DNA from: a bacterium
GTDB lineage: Bacteria; Bdellovibrionota_C; UBA2361; RFPC01
DNA length: 64,000 bases
Assembly: GCA_009926305.1 (NCBI GenBank)
Contig: RFPC01000001.1
Location: 1 to 64,000 of the forward strand
Reading direction: 5' to 3'
In this document: piece by piece, positions 28,741-37,133 of the stretch
Layout of the letters: the number at the start of each line of letters is the position of its first letter
Numbering within the stretch: the stretch's first letter is position 1
Made by a program: the position numbers and the translations under genes
The notes under the pieces: generated by a model
Databases searched by the model: none
What the model was told of the DNA's origin: nothing
What the model saw: the letters and a program-made list of their open reading frames with translations, nothing else

Positions 28741-29166
28741 TTAATCTTCGTCGTCGTCTGCTGGAAAATAGTCCTCTGATGAATCGAGCTCTTCGGTTTT
28801 TCTAAACCCACGCTCTTTCCTTTCGAGCATCTCCTTGGCTTCAACGGTGTACTGAGCAACAGGACGAGCTTTCAGTCTTGCATAGGGGATATCTTCTCCC
28901 GTCAGTTCACAGATTCCATACGAGTCATCATCGAACTTTGCTAACGCTCTTTCAATCTTATCAAGAAGCTTCTGTTCTCTACTGCCAAGCTTGTGCAGAG
29001 AGGCTTGTGAGATTTCTAATGATGCGATGTCAGCACTATCACCTGAGAGTTCATTGAGCTCAGAGAGAGAATCATCTTGACGTTTCAAGAGTTGGTCGAG
29101 GATTCTTTTCTTGTCAGCAATAAGAAGTTCTTTAAGTTCAGTAAGTTGTTTCTTTGTTAGAGCCAT
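28741..29166 (-). CDS. DksA/TraR-family protein lacking a complete zinc finger
   Basis: 141 aa with the DksA layout: N-terminal helices (LTKKQLTELKELLIADKKRI), a coiled-coil tip region (about 40-75), then the globular part YGICELTGEDIPYARLKARP. Canonical DksA has four zinc cysteines; here only the first remains and CxxC is CELT, as in the zinc-independent DksA2 type. It probably binds the RNA polymerase secondary channel and modulates rRNA and stress promoters with ppGpp. The tail is strongly acidic (SSEDYFPADDDED). A start codon at 29166 gives family length. Confidence 0.85.
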   Translation of the reverse strand: MALTKKQLTELKELLIADKKRILDQLLKRQDDSLSELNELSGDSADIASLEISQASLHKLGSREQKLLDKIERALAKFDDDSYGICELTGEDIPYARLKARPVAQYTVEAKEMLERKERGFRKTEELDSSEDYFPADDDED

Positions 29167-29598
29167 TGCGTTTTACCCTTGATGGTATGAGCTGATGTTT
29201 CTGCATCAGACCTTTCGGTATACTACACCGCCAATCCGAATTCTGAGAAGAGATGGAGTATCCTACCCGTAGAAGGATGTAAAGACTTTAGGGGCTTACG
29301 GCTGCGAAAACGAGATGCCACAAACATGAGTTTCGCACGGAAAGTCTGGAAAGAGAGCGTAATTTCAATTTGTTATAGCTGCGTTGGTTCTCTCCGTTGC
29401 TCTCTTGGCCGTGGATGAGACCTCATGATGAGGGAGGGAGGATTTGGGAAATCCTCGAAACAACACAAGGCTCATTGCCGAAATGCTGTTTTACTATATT
29501 ACGGGTTAGTGGGCTGACGCAGCGCAAAACTCATTTTAGAGTAACGGTACTTGCCCCTATTCAGGGAGCATTGGTTGTGTAGCACCGAAGGAGTTGCC
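29167..29598. other. Intergenic region with nested inverted repeats
   Basis: 432 bp between divergent genes, with no supported gene (a 61-codon frame at 29397 is not protein-like). It holds nested inverted repeats: AGACTTT (29283-29289) with AAAGTCT (29341-29347), and inside them TGCGAAA (29303-29309) with TTTCGCA (29331-29337). Together they could fold as a two-part stem in an RNA leader or small RNA. Confidence 0.35.
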
Positions 29599-31278
29599 AT
29601 GTCTTTTCGTTTTCTATTGAAACTTCAACACGCTCTTATTGTTCTGATTTTCTGCGTTCTCTGGATAAGTCAAGCGAATGCGATTTCAGTGAAGGCAAGG
29701 GTTGAAGGTCAGCAACTCCTTGCTACCAGTGGCAGTCAAGTGAGTGTCTCTAAGAATGATGGACGTCAACGGATCAAAATATCTGGTAGCTCTGCTCGGG
29801 TTCTCCTTCGAAGTGATGAGATTGGTACTTTTTCTGGACCAGTTGTAGTGGGTATCAAAAACGGCAAAAAGGTATATTCGGTTAAAAAAGCGATAAGACT
29901 TGGAGTATGCTCTAGCCCTGAGAGTGTAGCACTTGTTGGAGTCAAAAAGGGGAAGCCTCGTGGAGGTGGTAATAAAAGAAGGGTTGTGAATTTAGGCGCG
30001 CTCAGGCTTGTAACCGATGAACAAGAAAACTCCCTCGGATTTTACACTCCTCGCCGGCGTCTTGGACGCCGTCAAATGGATGCCTCGGTATCTGCACCAG
30101 TCAGCTCTGAGTGCGTGCCAGAGGGCAATGGTAGAAATTTAGGGCTTGTCAGCCAGCAAAACACGTCTTTTAGCGTCTCGAGCTTTTTAGGAAGAGCTGT
30201 TTCGGAGTTTGATCTGGATGGAGATGGGCTTCCGAATAGTCTCGATATCGATGTAGATAATGACGGTATCCTGAATCCTTATGATGCAGATTTTTCTGCG
30301 CCAAGTGACTCATTCCGCTTATTCTCGAACCTGAAAGTCAATATGTCCGATGTGGTGAATTATCATACAGGTGAGGTGAGTTCGACTGATATCAACTCCC
30401 TTATGTCGAGCACAGCAACGCTTGCCATCGAAGTAAAAGCTTTAGAGGGAGGGATTCAAGAGAGCGAACTTGACTGTGGTGCTCTGACGTATTGTTCAGT
30501 GGGTGGTACGGGAACTGCACCACCGAACAGTGGAGCGCCCTTTCCAGGACTCGCGGGTGAAGCGTTTGACCTCGATGGCGATGGGTTTGGCACTATTACT
30601 CGAGGTGGCACAGGAGACTTTCAGTTAGCACCCGGGGCAGGGTCTGCTGATATAAAAGCAGGAGATGTTCTCGTTCAGACCGTGAGTGATTCTTCTACAT
30701 CAACGGTGACATCGTACACAGGCATGTTGGATTTTATTTTTAATACGACACCTGCGCTTCGTAGTGTTTCCGTAAACGGTGGTGGCGCGCTGGTTATCTC
30801 GTATCCAGCTGATGAAAACATCTCTGGCTCAGCGAACAACTGTTTCTCAGCACCTGCTTTGGGGGATGTCTCGCTGGAGCTTGAGAGTTGGAGGCCTCAA
30901 CGAGCGGGGGTATTAGGAGCGGGTGAGGCTGCTATTATGGATATCGGAAGTTCTAATATCGTGATTGATATTCCGAATGCTCCGTGTTCTGGCAGTGGAG
31001 GTTGTTCTGGCTCTGGTCTAGGGCTTTGCGGAGCAGCCTTTTATTCAACATCTGATACGAACCTAACGACGGCACCTGAAGGGCTTCAGGATATACTTGG
31101 AGATGTCTCGGCTGACCCGGCAAATACGTTCACTTTTTCAATTGATGTCAGTGGTTGTCTTGCTGATGGTAGCCTTGCTTGGAATGCGGGAGAGAAGGTG
31201 TTTCTCGATCTGCAGATGAGAAATAGCGTAGGTGATAACAGTGCAGTGAAGTTTTGCGTTCAACGGGCAGCGACGTAG
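29599..31278 (+). CDS. Secreted protein with calcium-binding-type (thrombospondin-3-like) repeat
   Basis: 559 aa from ATG 29599 (GAAGGAG just upstream). The signal peptide has core ALIVLIFCVLWI and a likely cleavage after QANA (residue 25). Near residues 210-235 the sequence FDLDGDGLPNSLDIDVDND is a Dx(D/N)xDG repeat as in thrombospondin type 3 and EF-like calcium loops; a second FDLDGDGFG is near 330. The rest is Ser/Gly/Thr-rich beta sequence with paired cysteines, suited to an extracellular or periplasmic adhesin-like protein. No anchoring domain is recognised. Function unknown. Confidence 0.75.
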   Translation: MSFRFLLKLQHALIVLIFCVLWISQANAISVKARVEGQQLLATSGSQVSVSKNDGRQRIKISGSSARVLLRSDEIGTFSGPVVVGIKNGKKVYSVKKAIRLGVCSSPESVALVGVKKGKPRGGGNKRRVVNLGALRLVTDEQENSLGFYTPRRRLGRRQMDASVSAPVSSECVPEGNGRNLGLVSQQNTSFSVSSFLGRAVSEFDLDGDGLPNSLDIDVDNDGILNPYDADFSAPSDSFRLFSNLKVNMSDVVNYHTGEVSSTDINSLMSSTATLAIEVKALEGGIQESELDCGALTYCSVGGTGTAPPNSGAPFPGLAGEAFDLDGDGFGTITRGGTGDFQLAPGAGSADIKAGDVLVQTVSDSSTSTVTSYTGMLDFIFNTTPALRSVSVNGGGALVISYPADENISGSANNCFSAPALGDVSLELESWRPQRAGVLGAGEAAIMDIGSSNIVIDIPNAPCSGSGGCSGSGLGLCGAAFYSTSDTNLTTAPEGLQDILGDVSADPANTFTFSIDVSGCLADGSLAWNAGEKVFLDLQMRNSVGDNSAVKFCVQRAAT

Positions 31279-31441
31279 TGCCAAGATTCGAGATTTGGTG
31301 CTCCAGGTCGTCAGTCATGATAGCGCGATTTACGGCAAGTGATGAACCCTATTGGTATTGGAGCACAGCGGATAGTGGGTCACCGCTCATTTCGATAGTA
31401 TGAGAGATTTTCGAAGATTATCTTAATAGGCATATGCTCTG

Positions 31442-34400
31442 CTAGCTGATTCGGCTTAGCTGAATAGTGACGTTACTCTCCCCGATAACAACTGTCTTCT
31501 CAATATCGGCATTTTCGAGTTTTGGAAGACGTTCTGCGGTGAGTGTTTCTTGAGTGATATAGTTCTCGTGTGCTGCTAACACCTGATCGCCTCCCTGCAC
31601 TGCAAGTGCTATGCGATCAGAGATATTAAAATCAGCCTCTTTTCTCAGTTCCTGAATCTGTCTGACGAGATCTCTCGCAAGCCCCTCGATCTTGAGCTCT
31701 TCAGAGATATTAAAATCAAAGGTCAGAACAGCTCCCTTTACTGCTTCAACATCGGCGCCTTCTTTCCCAACGTAAACCACTTGAGCCTCGTCGTGTTCAA
31801 GAACGAGTTCATCAATGTTTATTTTCCCATCGTCATCGATCGTAAAGTTTCCACTTTTTAAGGCACTAAAAATTCTCTTTGCATCCTTCCCATATCTCGG
31901 GCCGATAAGCCGAGAGTTGGCTTTTCCGATTCGTTCTCCAATCAGAGATGGGTCTTTAATGATTGCTATCGACTTAACATTTAGCTCTTCTTGAATAGCC
32001 GGAAGCTGACTCTCCAAGCTAAGCTCTTCCAGAATGGCGAGTTGGAGTTCTTGGAGTGGCTGGCGTACTCGGATGCTCGCTTTTGAGCGAAGCGACAGGC
32101 CAGCTGAAATGATTTCACGAGCTAGCGCGACTCGTTTTGAGAGATCTTCGTTGCACCGCGTACCATCGATAGTTGGCCAAGCCGACATATGCACACTTTC
32201 AGAGTTGCCGAGTGCTTTCCAGACTGATTCTGCAATAAAGGGACAGAACGGACTGAGGATCTGAGTGAATCGTTGTAGGGTAGTATACAGCACTGAATAA
32301 AAAGCGAGCTTGTCGGGAGAGTTTTTCTCAGGCGCCCAAACCCGTTGTCGGCTCCGACGAATATACCAGTTATTGAGCGTATCGAGAAATTTTGGAAGGT
32401 ACTTGGCAGCTTCATGAACGTTGTATTCATCGAGTTCTTCTTGTACCTGTCTAATCGTAATCTCAATTTCAGAAAGGATGAATCGGTCGAGATCTGTTAG
32501 GTGTGATTCGTGCTGAGTGAGATCGAGTTGTTCGCTATCGATCTCATCGATCTCAGCATAAGTCGTGAAGAAGCTCAGGGCATTCCAGAGCGGGAGCGAG
32601 AGGCTCTTTACCATTTCTTCCACTCCATCATCTCGGAAAGCGAGATCTGCCATCTGTACGGCATGTGACGAGAGCAGGTAGGCACGCAGGGCATCTGCCC
32701 CATACTTTTTCATTAACTCCATTGGATCGGTATAGTTCTTCAGAGACTTAGAGATTTTTTTCCCATCAGCAGCGAGGAGCGTCCCGTGTACGAGGCAATT
32801 CTGGAACGCAGGACGATCAAAGAGAGCGGTGGATAGGACATGAAGATAGTAGAACCAACCTCTTATTTGTCCTGTGTACTCCACTATGAAGTCAGCAGGG
32901 AAGTGAGAGCGAAAGTGCTCTGCATGTTCAAATGGATAGTGAAACTGTCCGTATGGCATCGACCCTGACTCGTACCAGCCGTCGAGGACTTCTGGGACTC
33001 TTGTCATCTGACTTCCGCACTGCTCACATGCAAAGTGAATAGTATCGAGATTCTCTTTATGGAGATCCTCAAGAGTGCTTCCTGCTTTTGTTTCGAGTTC
33101 TTCGAGAGAGCCCAGCACTACACGGTGGCCGCAGTCTGATTGAGAACATTCCCAGACTGGAATTGGAGTTGCCCAGTAGCGATTCCTTGAAATATTCCAA
33201 TCCCGAGCATTCTCTAACCACTTTCCGAAACGACCTTCCTGAACACTTTCTGGTTTCCAAGAGATAAGCGCATTATTTGCTATGAGCTTCTCTTTGATTT
33301 TCTCTACACTAAAATACCAAGCATCGACTGCTCGATAGATGAGGGGGTTCCTGCACCGCCAGCAATGCGGATAGTTATGCTCGATGGTTTCATCTCGAAC
33401 AACCAGTCCTTGCTCTTTCAAATATTTAATAATGTCTGGATTTGCCTCATGGACGTTGCGTCCCGAAAAGTGAGAGACCTCATCAGTAAACTCTCCTTTT
33501 TCATTCACCGGTGCGATGACTCCGATATTGTGAGAACGGCACGTCCAGTAATCGTCTTCACCGAACGCGGGTGCGGTATGCACAATTCCCGTTCCATCCT
33601 CGGTCGACACAAAATCGGCTGAAATAACGCAAAATCCATTTGGATTCTGATCGCGAAAATACGGAAGAAGCGGCTTATATTTCATGCCGAGCAGCTCTTT
33701 CCCGAGAGTTACCTTTTGAATTGTAGGTTCTTCACCGAACTCTTTCGCAAATGACGAAACAAGTGCTTCTGCCAGTATGAATGTTTCTTTTTCTACCGTT
33801 ACGAATGCATAGGAGATGTCCTCTCCGACTGCGAGTGCAAGGTTAGACGGGAGCGTCCATGGAGTAGTCGTCCAAGCGAGAAAATACGTATTCGCATCTG
33901 TTTCAGACTGGAATTTGACAGTAATCGCTCTATCTTGTTTGGGGCGTGTCGCGTCATCTAGCCGTGTATCTGAGATTGAGAGGGGAGTTTCGCACCGATA
34001 GCAGTAAGGGTTTACCCGGTAGTCTTTATAGATGAGGCCTTTCTTGTAGCACTCAGCGAAAGACCAGATGACAGACTCCATGAACTCTCGAGACGCAGTG
34101 CTATAGGGATTGCCGAAGTCGACCCATCGTCCGAGCTTATCTATATAAATCTCCCATGAATCGTTAAATTCGGAGACAATTTTCCGACATTCGTCGTTAA
34201 AAGCTTTTACCCCGAGCGTACTTTCAATCTCTGTTTTCTCTTTTATCCCGAGATTTTTCTCGGCCAGTGTTTCAATTGGGAGACCATGGCAGTCCCATCC
34301 CCACGACCTTGGGACGTAGTAACCACGCATCGTTTTGTATCGTGGAATAAGATCTTTCAAAATAGATACGAAGATAGTGCCGTGATGCGGATTCCCCGTT

Positions 34401-34555
34401 GGGAATGGGGGACCATCGTAGAAGACAAACTCTTCCCCAGAGGCTTTATTTTTTTCAACAGTTTGTTCGAAAGTCTTTTCCTCTTTCCAGCGAGCAAGGA
34501 CCTCTGTTTCCATTTCGGGGAATGATGGCTGGGAGCTGACTTTTTGGAATTTCAA
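31442..34555 (-). CDS. ileS: Isoleucyl-tRNA synthetase, type 2, with altered HIGH motif
   Basis: Charges tRNA-Ile. 1037 aa from TTG 34555, chosen because GAGG lies five bases upstream and FQKVSSQPSFPEMETEVL matches family N-termini; the frame extends nine codons further. The HIGH signature appears as HHGT (TGNPHHGT), losing the last histidine. The second signature is KKISKSLKNY. The editing domain (AFGEDDYWT) and anticodon-binding helices are present. Length and motifs fit the eukaryotic-like IleS2 class, often associated with low mupirocin sensitivity. No T-box or other leader is evident upstream. Confidence 0.95.
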   Translation of the reverse strand: MKFQKVSSQPSFPEMETEVLARWKEEKTFEQTVEKNKASGEEFVFYDGPPFPTGNPHHGTIFVSILKDLIPRYKTMRGYYVPRSWGWDCHGLPIETLAEKNLGIKEKTEIESTLGVKAFNDECRKIVSEFNDSWEIYIDKLGRWVDFGNPYSTASREFMESVIWSFAECYKKGLIYKDYRVNPYCYRCETPLSISDTRLDDATRPKQDRAITVKFQSETDANTYFLAWTTTPWTLPSNLALAVGEDISYAFVTVEKETFILAEALVSSFAKEFGEEPTIQKVTLGKELLGMKYKPLLPYFRDQNPNGFCVISADFVSTEDGTGIVHTAPAFGEDDYWTCRSHNIGVIAPVNEKGEFTDEVSHFSGRNVHEANPDIIKYLKEQGLVVRDETIEHNYPHCWRCRNPLIYRAVDAWYFSVEKIKEKLIANNALISWKPESVQEGRFGKWLENARDWNISRNRYWATPIPVWECSQSDCGHRVVLGSLEELETKAGSTLEDLHKENLDTIHFACEQCGSQMTRVPEVLDGWYESGSMPYGQFHYPFEHAEHFRSHFPADFIVEYTGQIRGWFYYLHVLSTALFDRPAFQNCLVHGTLLAADGKKISKSLKNYTDPMELMKKYGADALRAYLLSSHAVQMADLAFRDDGVEEMVKSLSLPLWNALSFFTTYAEIDEIDSEQLDLTQHESHLTDLDRFILSEIEITIRQVQEELDEYNVHEAAKYLPKFLDTLNNWYIRRSRQRVWAPEKNSPDKLAFYSVLYTTLQRFTQILSPFCPFIAESVWKALGNSESVHMSAWPTIDGTRCNEDLSKRVALAREIISAGLSLRSKASIRVRQPLQELQLAILEELSLESQLPAIQEELNVKSIAIIKDPSLIGERIGKANSRLIGPRYGKDAKRIFSALKSGNFTIDDDGKINIDELVLEHDEAQVVYVGKEGADVEAVKGAVLTFDFNISEELKIEGLARDLVRQIQELRKEADFNISDRIALAVQGGDQVLAAHENYITQETLTAERLPKLENADIEKTVVIGESNVTIQLSRIS

Positions 34556-34754
34556 GGAAACCTCACAAAGATAGTTCAACAATTTTAATAAGGTATCGTA
34601 AAAGCTCTGGTGGATGCAACGTTTGTGTTTCAGGGATTTTGTCTTTAAGTCGCTGGAAAGGCCTTGCTATCAGATTCCCTCTGGTCAATTCATGCGCTAT
34701 CAGTGCAAAATAGACCAGTCGGGTTTTAGGTGCACGTTGTTAGAGGAGAGGTTG

Positions 34755-34979
34755 ATGTATTGGGCATATCATACACTGGGAGTCCTCCCTGGAGCATCTC
34801 GCGAAGAAGTAAAGAGGAATTATCGTCGGCTTTTAATGAGCTATCATCCTGATCGGCTTCTTCACGCGCAACAGTCTGATGATGAAAAACGGAGAGACCT
34901 TTTGCGTTTTCATGAAGTGCAGCAGGCGTGGGAAGCGCTTGATCGTGAGTTTGTTCGTATAGAGAAGAATGCTGCGTAG
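34755..34979 (+). CDS. Small J-domain protein
   Basis: 74 aa from ATG 34755, preceded by GAGGAGAGG. It is almost entirely a J domain: helix I YHTLGVLPGASREEVKRNYR, helix II RRLLMSYHPDR with the essential HPD, and helix III FHEVQQAWEALDREF. Such minimal J proteins stimulate DnaK-type ATPase activity, with targeting that cannot be predicted. The frame is open upstream to 34614, but that part has no family resemblance. It is divergent from ileS. Confidence 0.8.
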   Translation: MYWAYHTLGVLPGASREEVKRNYRRLLMSYHPDRLLHAQQSDDEKRRDLLRFHEVQQAWEALDREFVRIEKNAA

Positions 34980-35340
34980 AGGAATGGCGATACTGCGGCG
35001 GTGTAGCATTGCGGTAGAGTTAAAAACAAAATACTCCAGCCCGTACTGTTAGTTGTGCCCTTACTGCTATTTGGGCTGAGATTTTCCAATGTAGACCCTT
35101 TCACCAAGACTTAGATTTCAATCCTTCTCGGGGTGAAGTTGCTCGTAAATAACTTGGAGTGGTGGTTTTTCATTTGGTGAGTGGGTCCTTCTATTTTCCA
35201 ATCACTGAGTCGTTTGTTCCCCGATGCATCGCCATCTGAGCTTACCTGACAGTGGTAGAGAGCCACTTCTGACGAAGATAAGGAAAAGATTTCCAGAAAA
35301 ATTTTCTGAATTTCATTGAAACAGAAACCTTTTATTGAAA

Positions 35341-35551
35341 GTGTCCAGAATGGGCGCCCAGTAAAAACAGGGGGTTATCTGGAATTCATAAAAAAAATAT
35401 CTCTCTAATGATAAAAATCACGTTCATCCTTACGTTCGCCAAAATAAAGCCGTTTATCATTAGTATGAGGCGGAGCTAACGCTTCGCTGTCTCTCCAAAA
35501 TAATACCGCGCCCGTTGAAAGGGTGGCCTCCCGCGGCCGCCCTTTTTTTTT
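35341..35551 (+). ncRNA. Candidate structured small RNA
   Basis: No protein frame exists in the 780 bp between the J-domain and Hsp20 genes, yet the region is rich in pairing. TCCAGA/TCTGGA (35344-35349 / 35378-35383) encloses the palindrome TGGGCGCCCA. An 11-bp perfect inverted repeat follows, CTAATGATAAA (35405-35415) with TTTATCATTAG (35453-35463), and then a strong intrinsic terminator. Nothing upstream on this strand obviously needs that terminator. I do not recognise it as 6S, SRP, RNase P or tmRNA. No convincing promoter was found, so the 5' end is a guess. Confidence 0.35.
35518..35551 (+). terminator. Intrinsic terminator
   Basis: GGGTGGCC (35521-35528) pairs with GGCCGCCC (35535-35542), with one G-U pair, a 6-nt loop and nine T residues following. 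The stem is extended by AAA/TTT. It is a strong rho-independent terminator on the plus strand. Confidence 0.9.
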
Positions 35552-35610
35552 GTAGGCAGGGAGGGAGGGGCGACTCCATCCCATCCTCTCTAAAACGTTG
35601 CTTTTGCCCC

Positions 35611-35639
35611 CTTGAAATTTATTCCAACGATGACCATTA
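35611..35639 (+). promoter_or_regulatory. Heat-shock (sigma-32-type) promoter of Hsp20 gene
   Basis: CTTGAAA (35611-35617) is a perfect sigma-32 -35 element. After 14 bp comes GACCATTA (35632-35639), close to the CCCCATNT -10 consensus. It lies about 125 bp ahead of the Hsp20 start, with no intervening gene. Confidence 0.65.
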
Positions 35640-35763
35640 GGTATTTAGGCGGAAGAGATGAGTCGACTCCATCATACGCTCGTAACATGAAATAGAGTAC
35701 TACAGTCTATCTCTCTGAATGGAGAGAGTTAAAAGTTCTGTAACTGAATGGTGGAGGAATAAA

Positions 35764-36285
35764 ATGGTAGGATTTGGAAGAGGCTATGTCAGGCCGTATA
35801 GACGGGTAGCGCAGTATGCACCTACGCTTAGGAGTGTTAGCCCTTTAGGGTTGAGTGAGGATGTATTACGAGATTTTTTTAACCTTGCTGAGCCGATGCT
35901 TAACCAGCGAACAATGAGCCAGCGAACAACGAGCAATATCCCGACTGAAAATTTCTTCGTGAATGTAACTGATGGGGATTCAGCGTATACATTAGCAGTT
36001 CAGTTACCAGGACAAAAGAAAGAAGACGTCGAGATAGCGCTCGAAGAAGGAGTGCTTCGCATTACCGTAAAAAGCGAGGAAGAAGGGGAGATTTTACCGT
36101 CTGAAGAGAGTACCTCTGAGCGCGTTCTTCTGAAAGAATGGGCGCCAAAGATGGGTACGCGCTCTTTTACCCTTCCGAAAGATGCAGATCCTGAAAAGGT
36201 TGGGGCCATAATGAGCGATGGAATCTTAACTCTAACAATTGGGAAACTTGAAGAGCAGCAAGCGAAGCGAGTTGAGATTCATTGA
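35764..36285 (+). CDS. Small heat shock protein, Hsp20 family
   Basis: 173 aa from ATG 35764 (GGAGG six bases upstream; the frame is open to 35719). Alpha-crystallin domain about residues 60-165: the first strand around FFVNVTDGDSAYTLAVQLPG, EEGVLRITVKSEEE, and the terminal DGILTLTIGKLEE, followed by a short C-terminal tail. An ATP-independent holdase binding unfolding proteins. An unusually basic, aromatic N-terminus (GRGYVRPYRRV) may serve oligomerisation. A sigma-32-type promoter upstream and a strong terminator downstream make it monocistronic and heat-induced. Confidence 0.93.
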   Translation: MVGFGRGYVRPYRRVAQYAPTLRSVSPLGLSEDVLRDFFNLAEPMLNQRTMSQRTTSNIPTENFFVNVTDGDSAYTLAVQLPGQKKEDVEIALEEGVLRITVKSEEEGEILPSEESTSERVLLKEWAPKMGTRSFTLPKDADPEKVGAIMSDGILTLTIGKLEEQQAKRVEIH

Positions 36286-36375
36286 TACCAAGGGAAATGG
36301 AGTGAAAGAATACCTCAATATTCTTTCCTTGCATGATGCCTGCAAGGTGTGACGGTGAAAGTATCTGGAGATACG

Positions 36376-36417
36376 AAAAAGCGGCTAGCCAGGAGTTTGT
36401 CTGGTTAGCCGCTTTTT
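36376..36417. terminator. Bidirectional intrinsic terminator
   Basis: AAAAAGCGGCTAGCCAG (36376-36392) pairs with CTGGTTAGCCGCTTTTT (36401-36417), 17 bp with one G-U, around an 8-nt loop. A/T runs on both flanks let it act on both strands, between the convergent Hsp20 gene and the secreted-protein gene. Confidence 0.92.
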
Positions 36418-36460
36418 GAACGTGATAGATTACGGTCCATCTAAACGATTTTGCCCACGT

Positions 36461-36832
36461 TTATCTGCCTCGCCGTTGGTTTACACACTCTCCAGTGACC
36501 TCCAGTGCACAGATAGTCAGTCCTAAAATGCCTGTCTGGTGGAAAAGACCCACAGCAAGTCTATCAATCATCCTCCGATTCAAGCCATTAAAGGATCCAC
36601 AGATCTCTGCCTGGCTTTGCGAGACTAAGTGATGAAATATCCAGGCAGAAGAGCCCGGTGCATCTTGTGCAAACGCAGCAAGATAAAGTTGATTTACTGG
36701 TTCGGCTAAGCAAGTGGTATCTGATTGAGTTGGCGAAGAGTCTTGTTCTTGGGCACTTGCAAAAGTGGTTGCAGGTAACAATAAAAGTGCAGCAGTGAAA
36801 AGAACAAAAGAGTAAAGAGCGGTGCGTTTCAT
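36461..36832 (-). CDS. Small secreted protein, four cysteines in mature part
   Basis: 123 aa from ATG 36832, preceded by GGGGG. A clear signal peptide (MKRT, hydrophobic core ALYSFVLFTAALLLLP, likely cleavage after FASA near residue 26) is followed by a mature part of about 97 residues with four cysteines and a basic end (NQRRGR). The cysteines could form two disulfides in the periplasm. I do not recognise the family. It shares a bidirectional terminator with Hsp20. Confidence 0.65.
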   Translation of the reverse strand: MKRTALYSFVLFTAALLLLPATTFASAQEQDSSPTQSDTTCLAEPVNQLYLAAFAQDAPGSSAWIFHHLVSQSQAEICGSFNGLNRRMIDRLAVGLFHQTGILGLTICALEVTGECVNQRRGR

Positions 36833-37133
36833 AAAATCCCCCGTTAAAACGATAAACAACCTTGGACTGTCGAGTTTTAAACTCTCGAGTCTTTTTCCAA
36901 CTCCCCTCAGGATCGTTATGTCAGCAGTACGGAGAACGTTACATAGTCGCGCTAAGCCATTGATTATGCGGCATTATGTATGAGAATGCTGCTTATAAGG
37001 GGCGTGTTGGGAGAACTCCTCATTATGTCAAAAATATATCTGAATTCGGCACCAACTTTACATTATAACCAGGTTTTACTATCTCTATTCCATACGGGGT
37101 CTGAGATGAATTCTGTTTGGGGAATAGGAGGTT
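36833..37133. other. Divergent intergenic region
   Basis: About 300 bp between divergent genes. It contains the palindrome GAGTTTTAAACTC near 36872-36884 and a TATAAC (37064-37069) that could be the -10 element of the gene at 37134, without a good -35. No RNA or protein gene is evident. Confidence 0.3.

Noticed and set aside
29397-29582. 61-codon frame before the secreted-protein gene
   Set aside because: No ribosome binding site and composition unlike a protein.
34556-34754. T-box or other leader for ileS
   Set aside because: No T-box sequence, specifier stem or antiterminator seen upstream of ileS.
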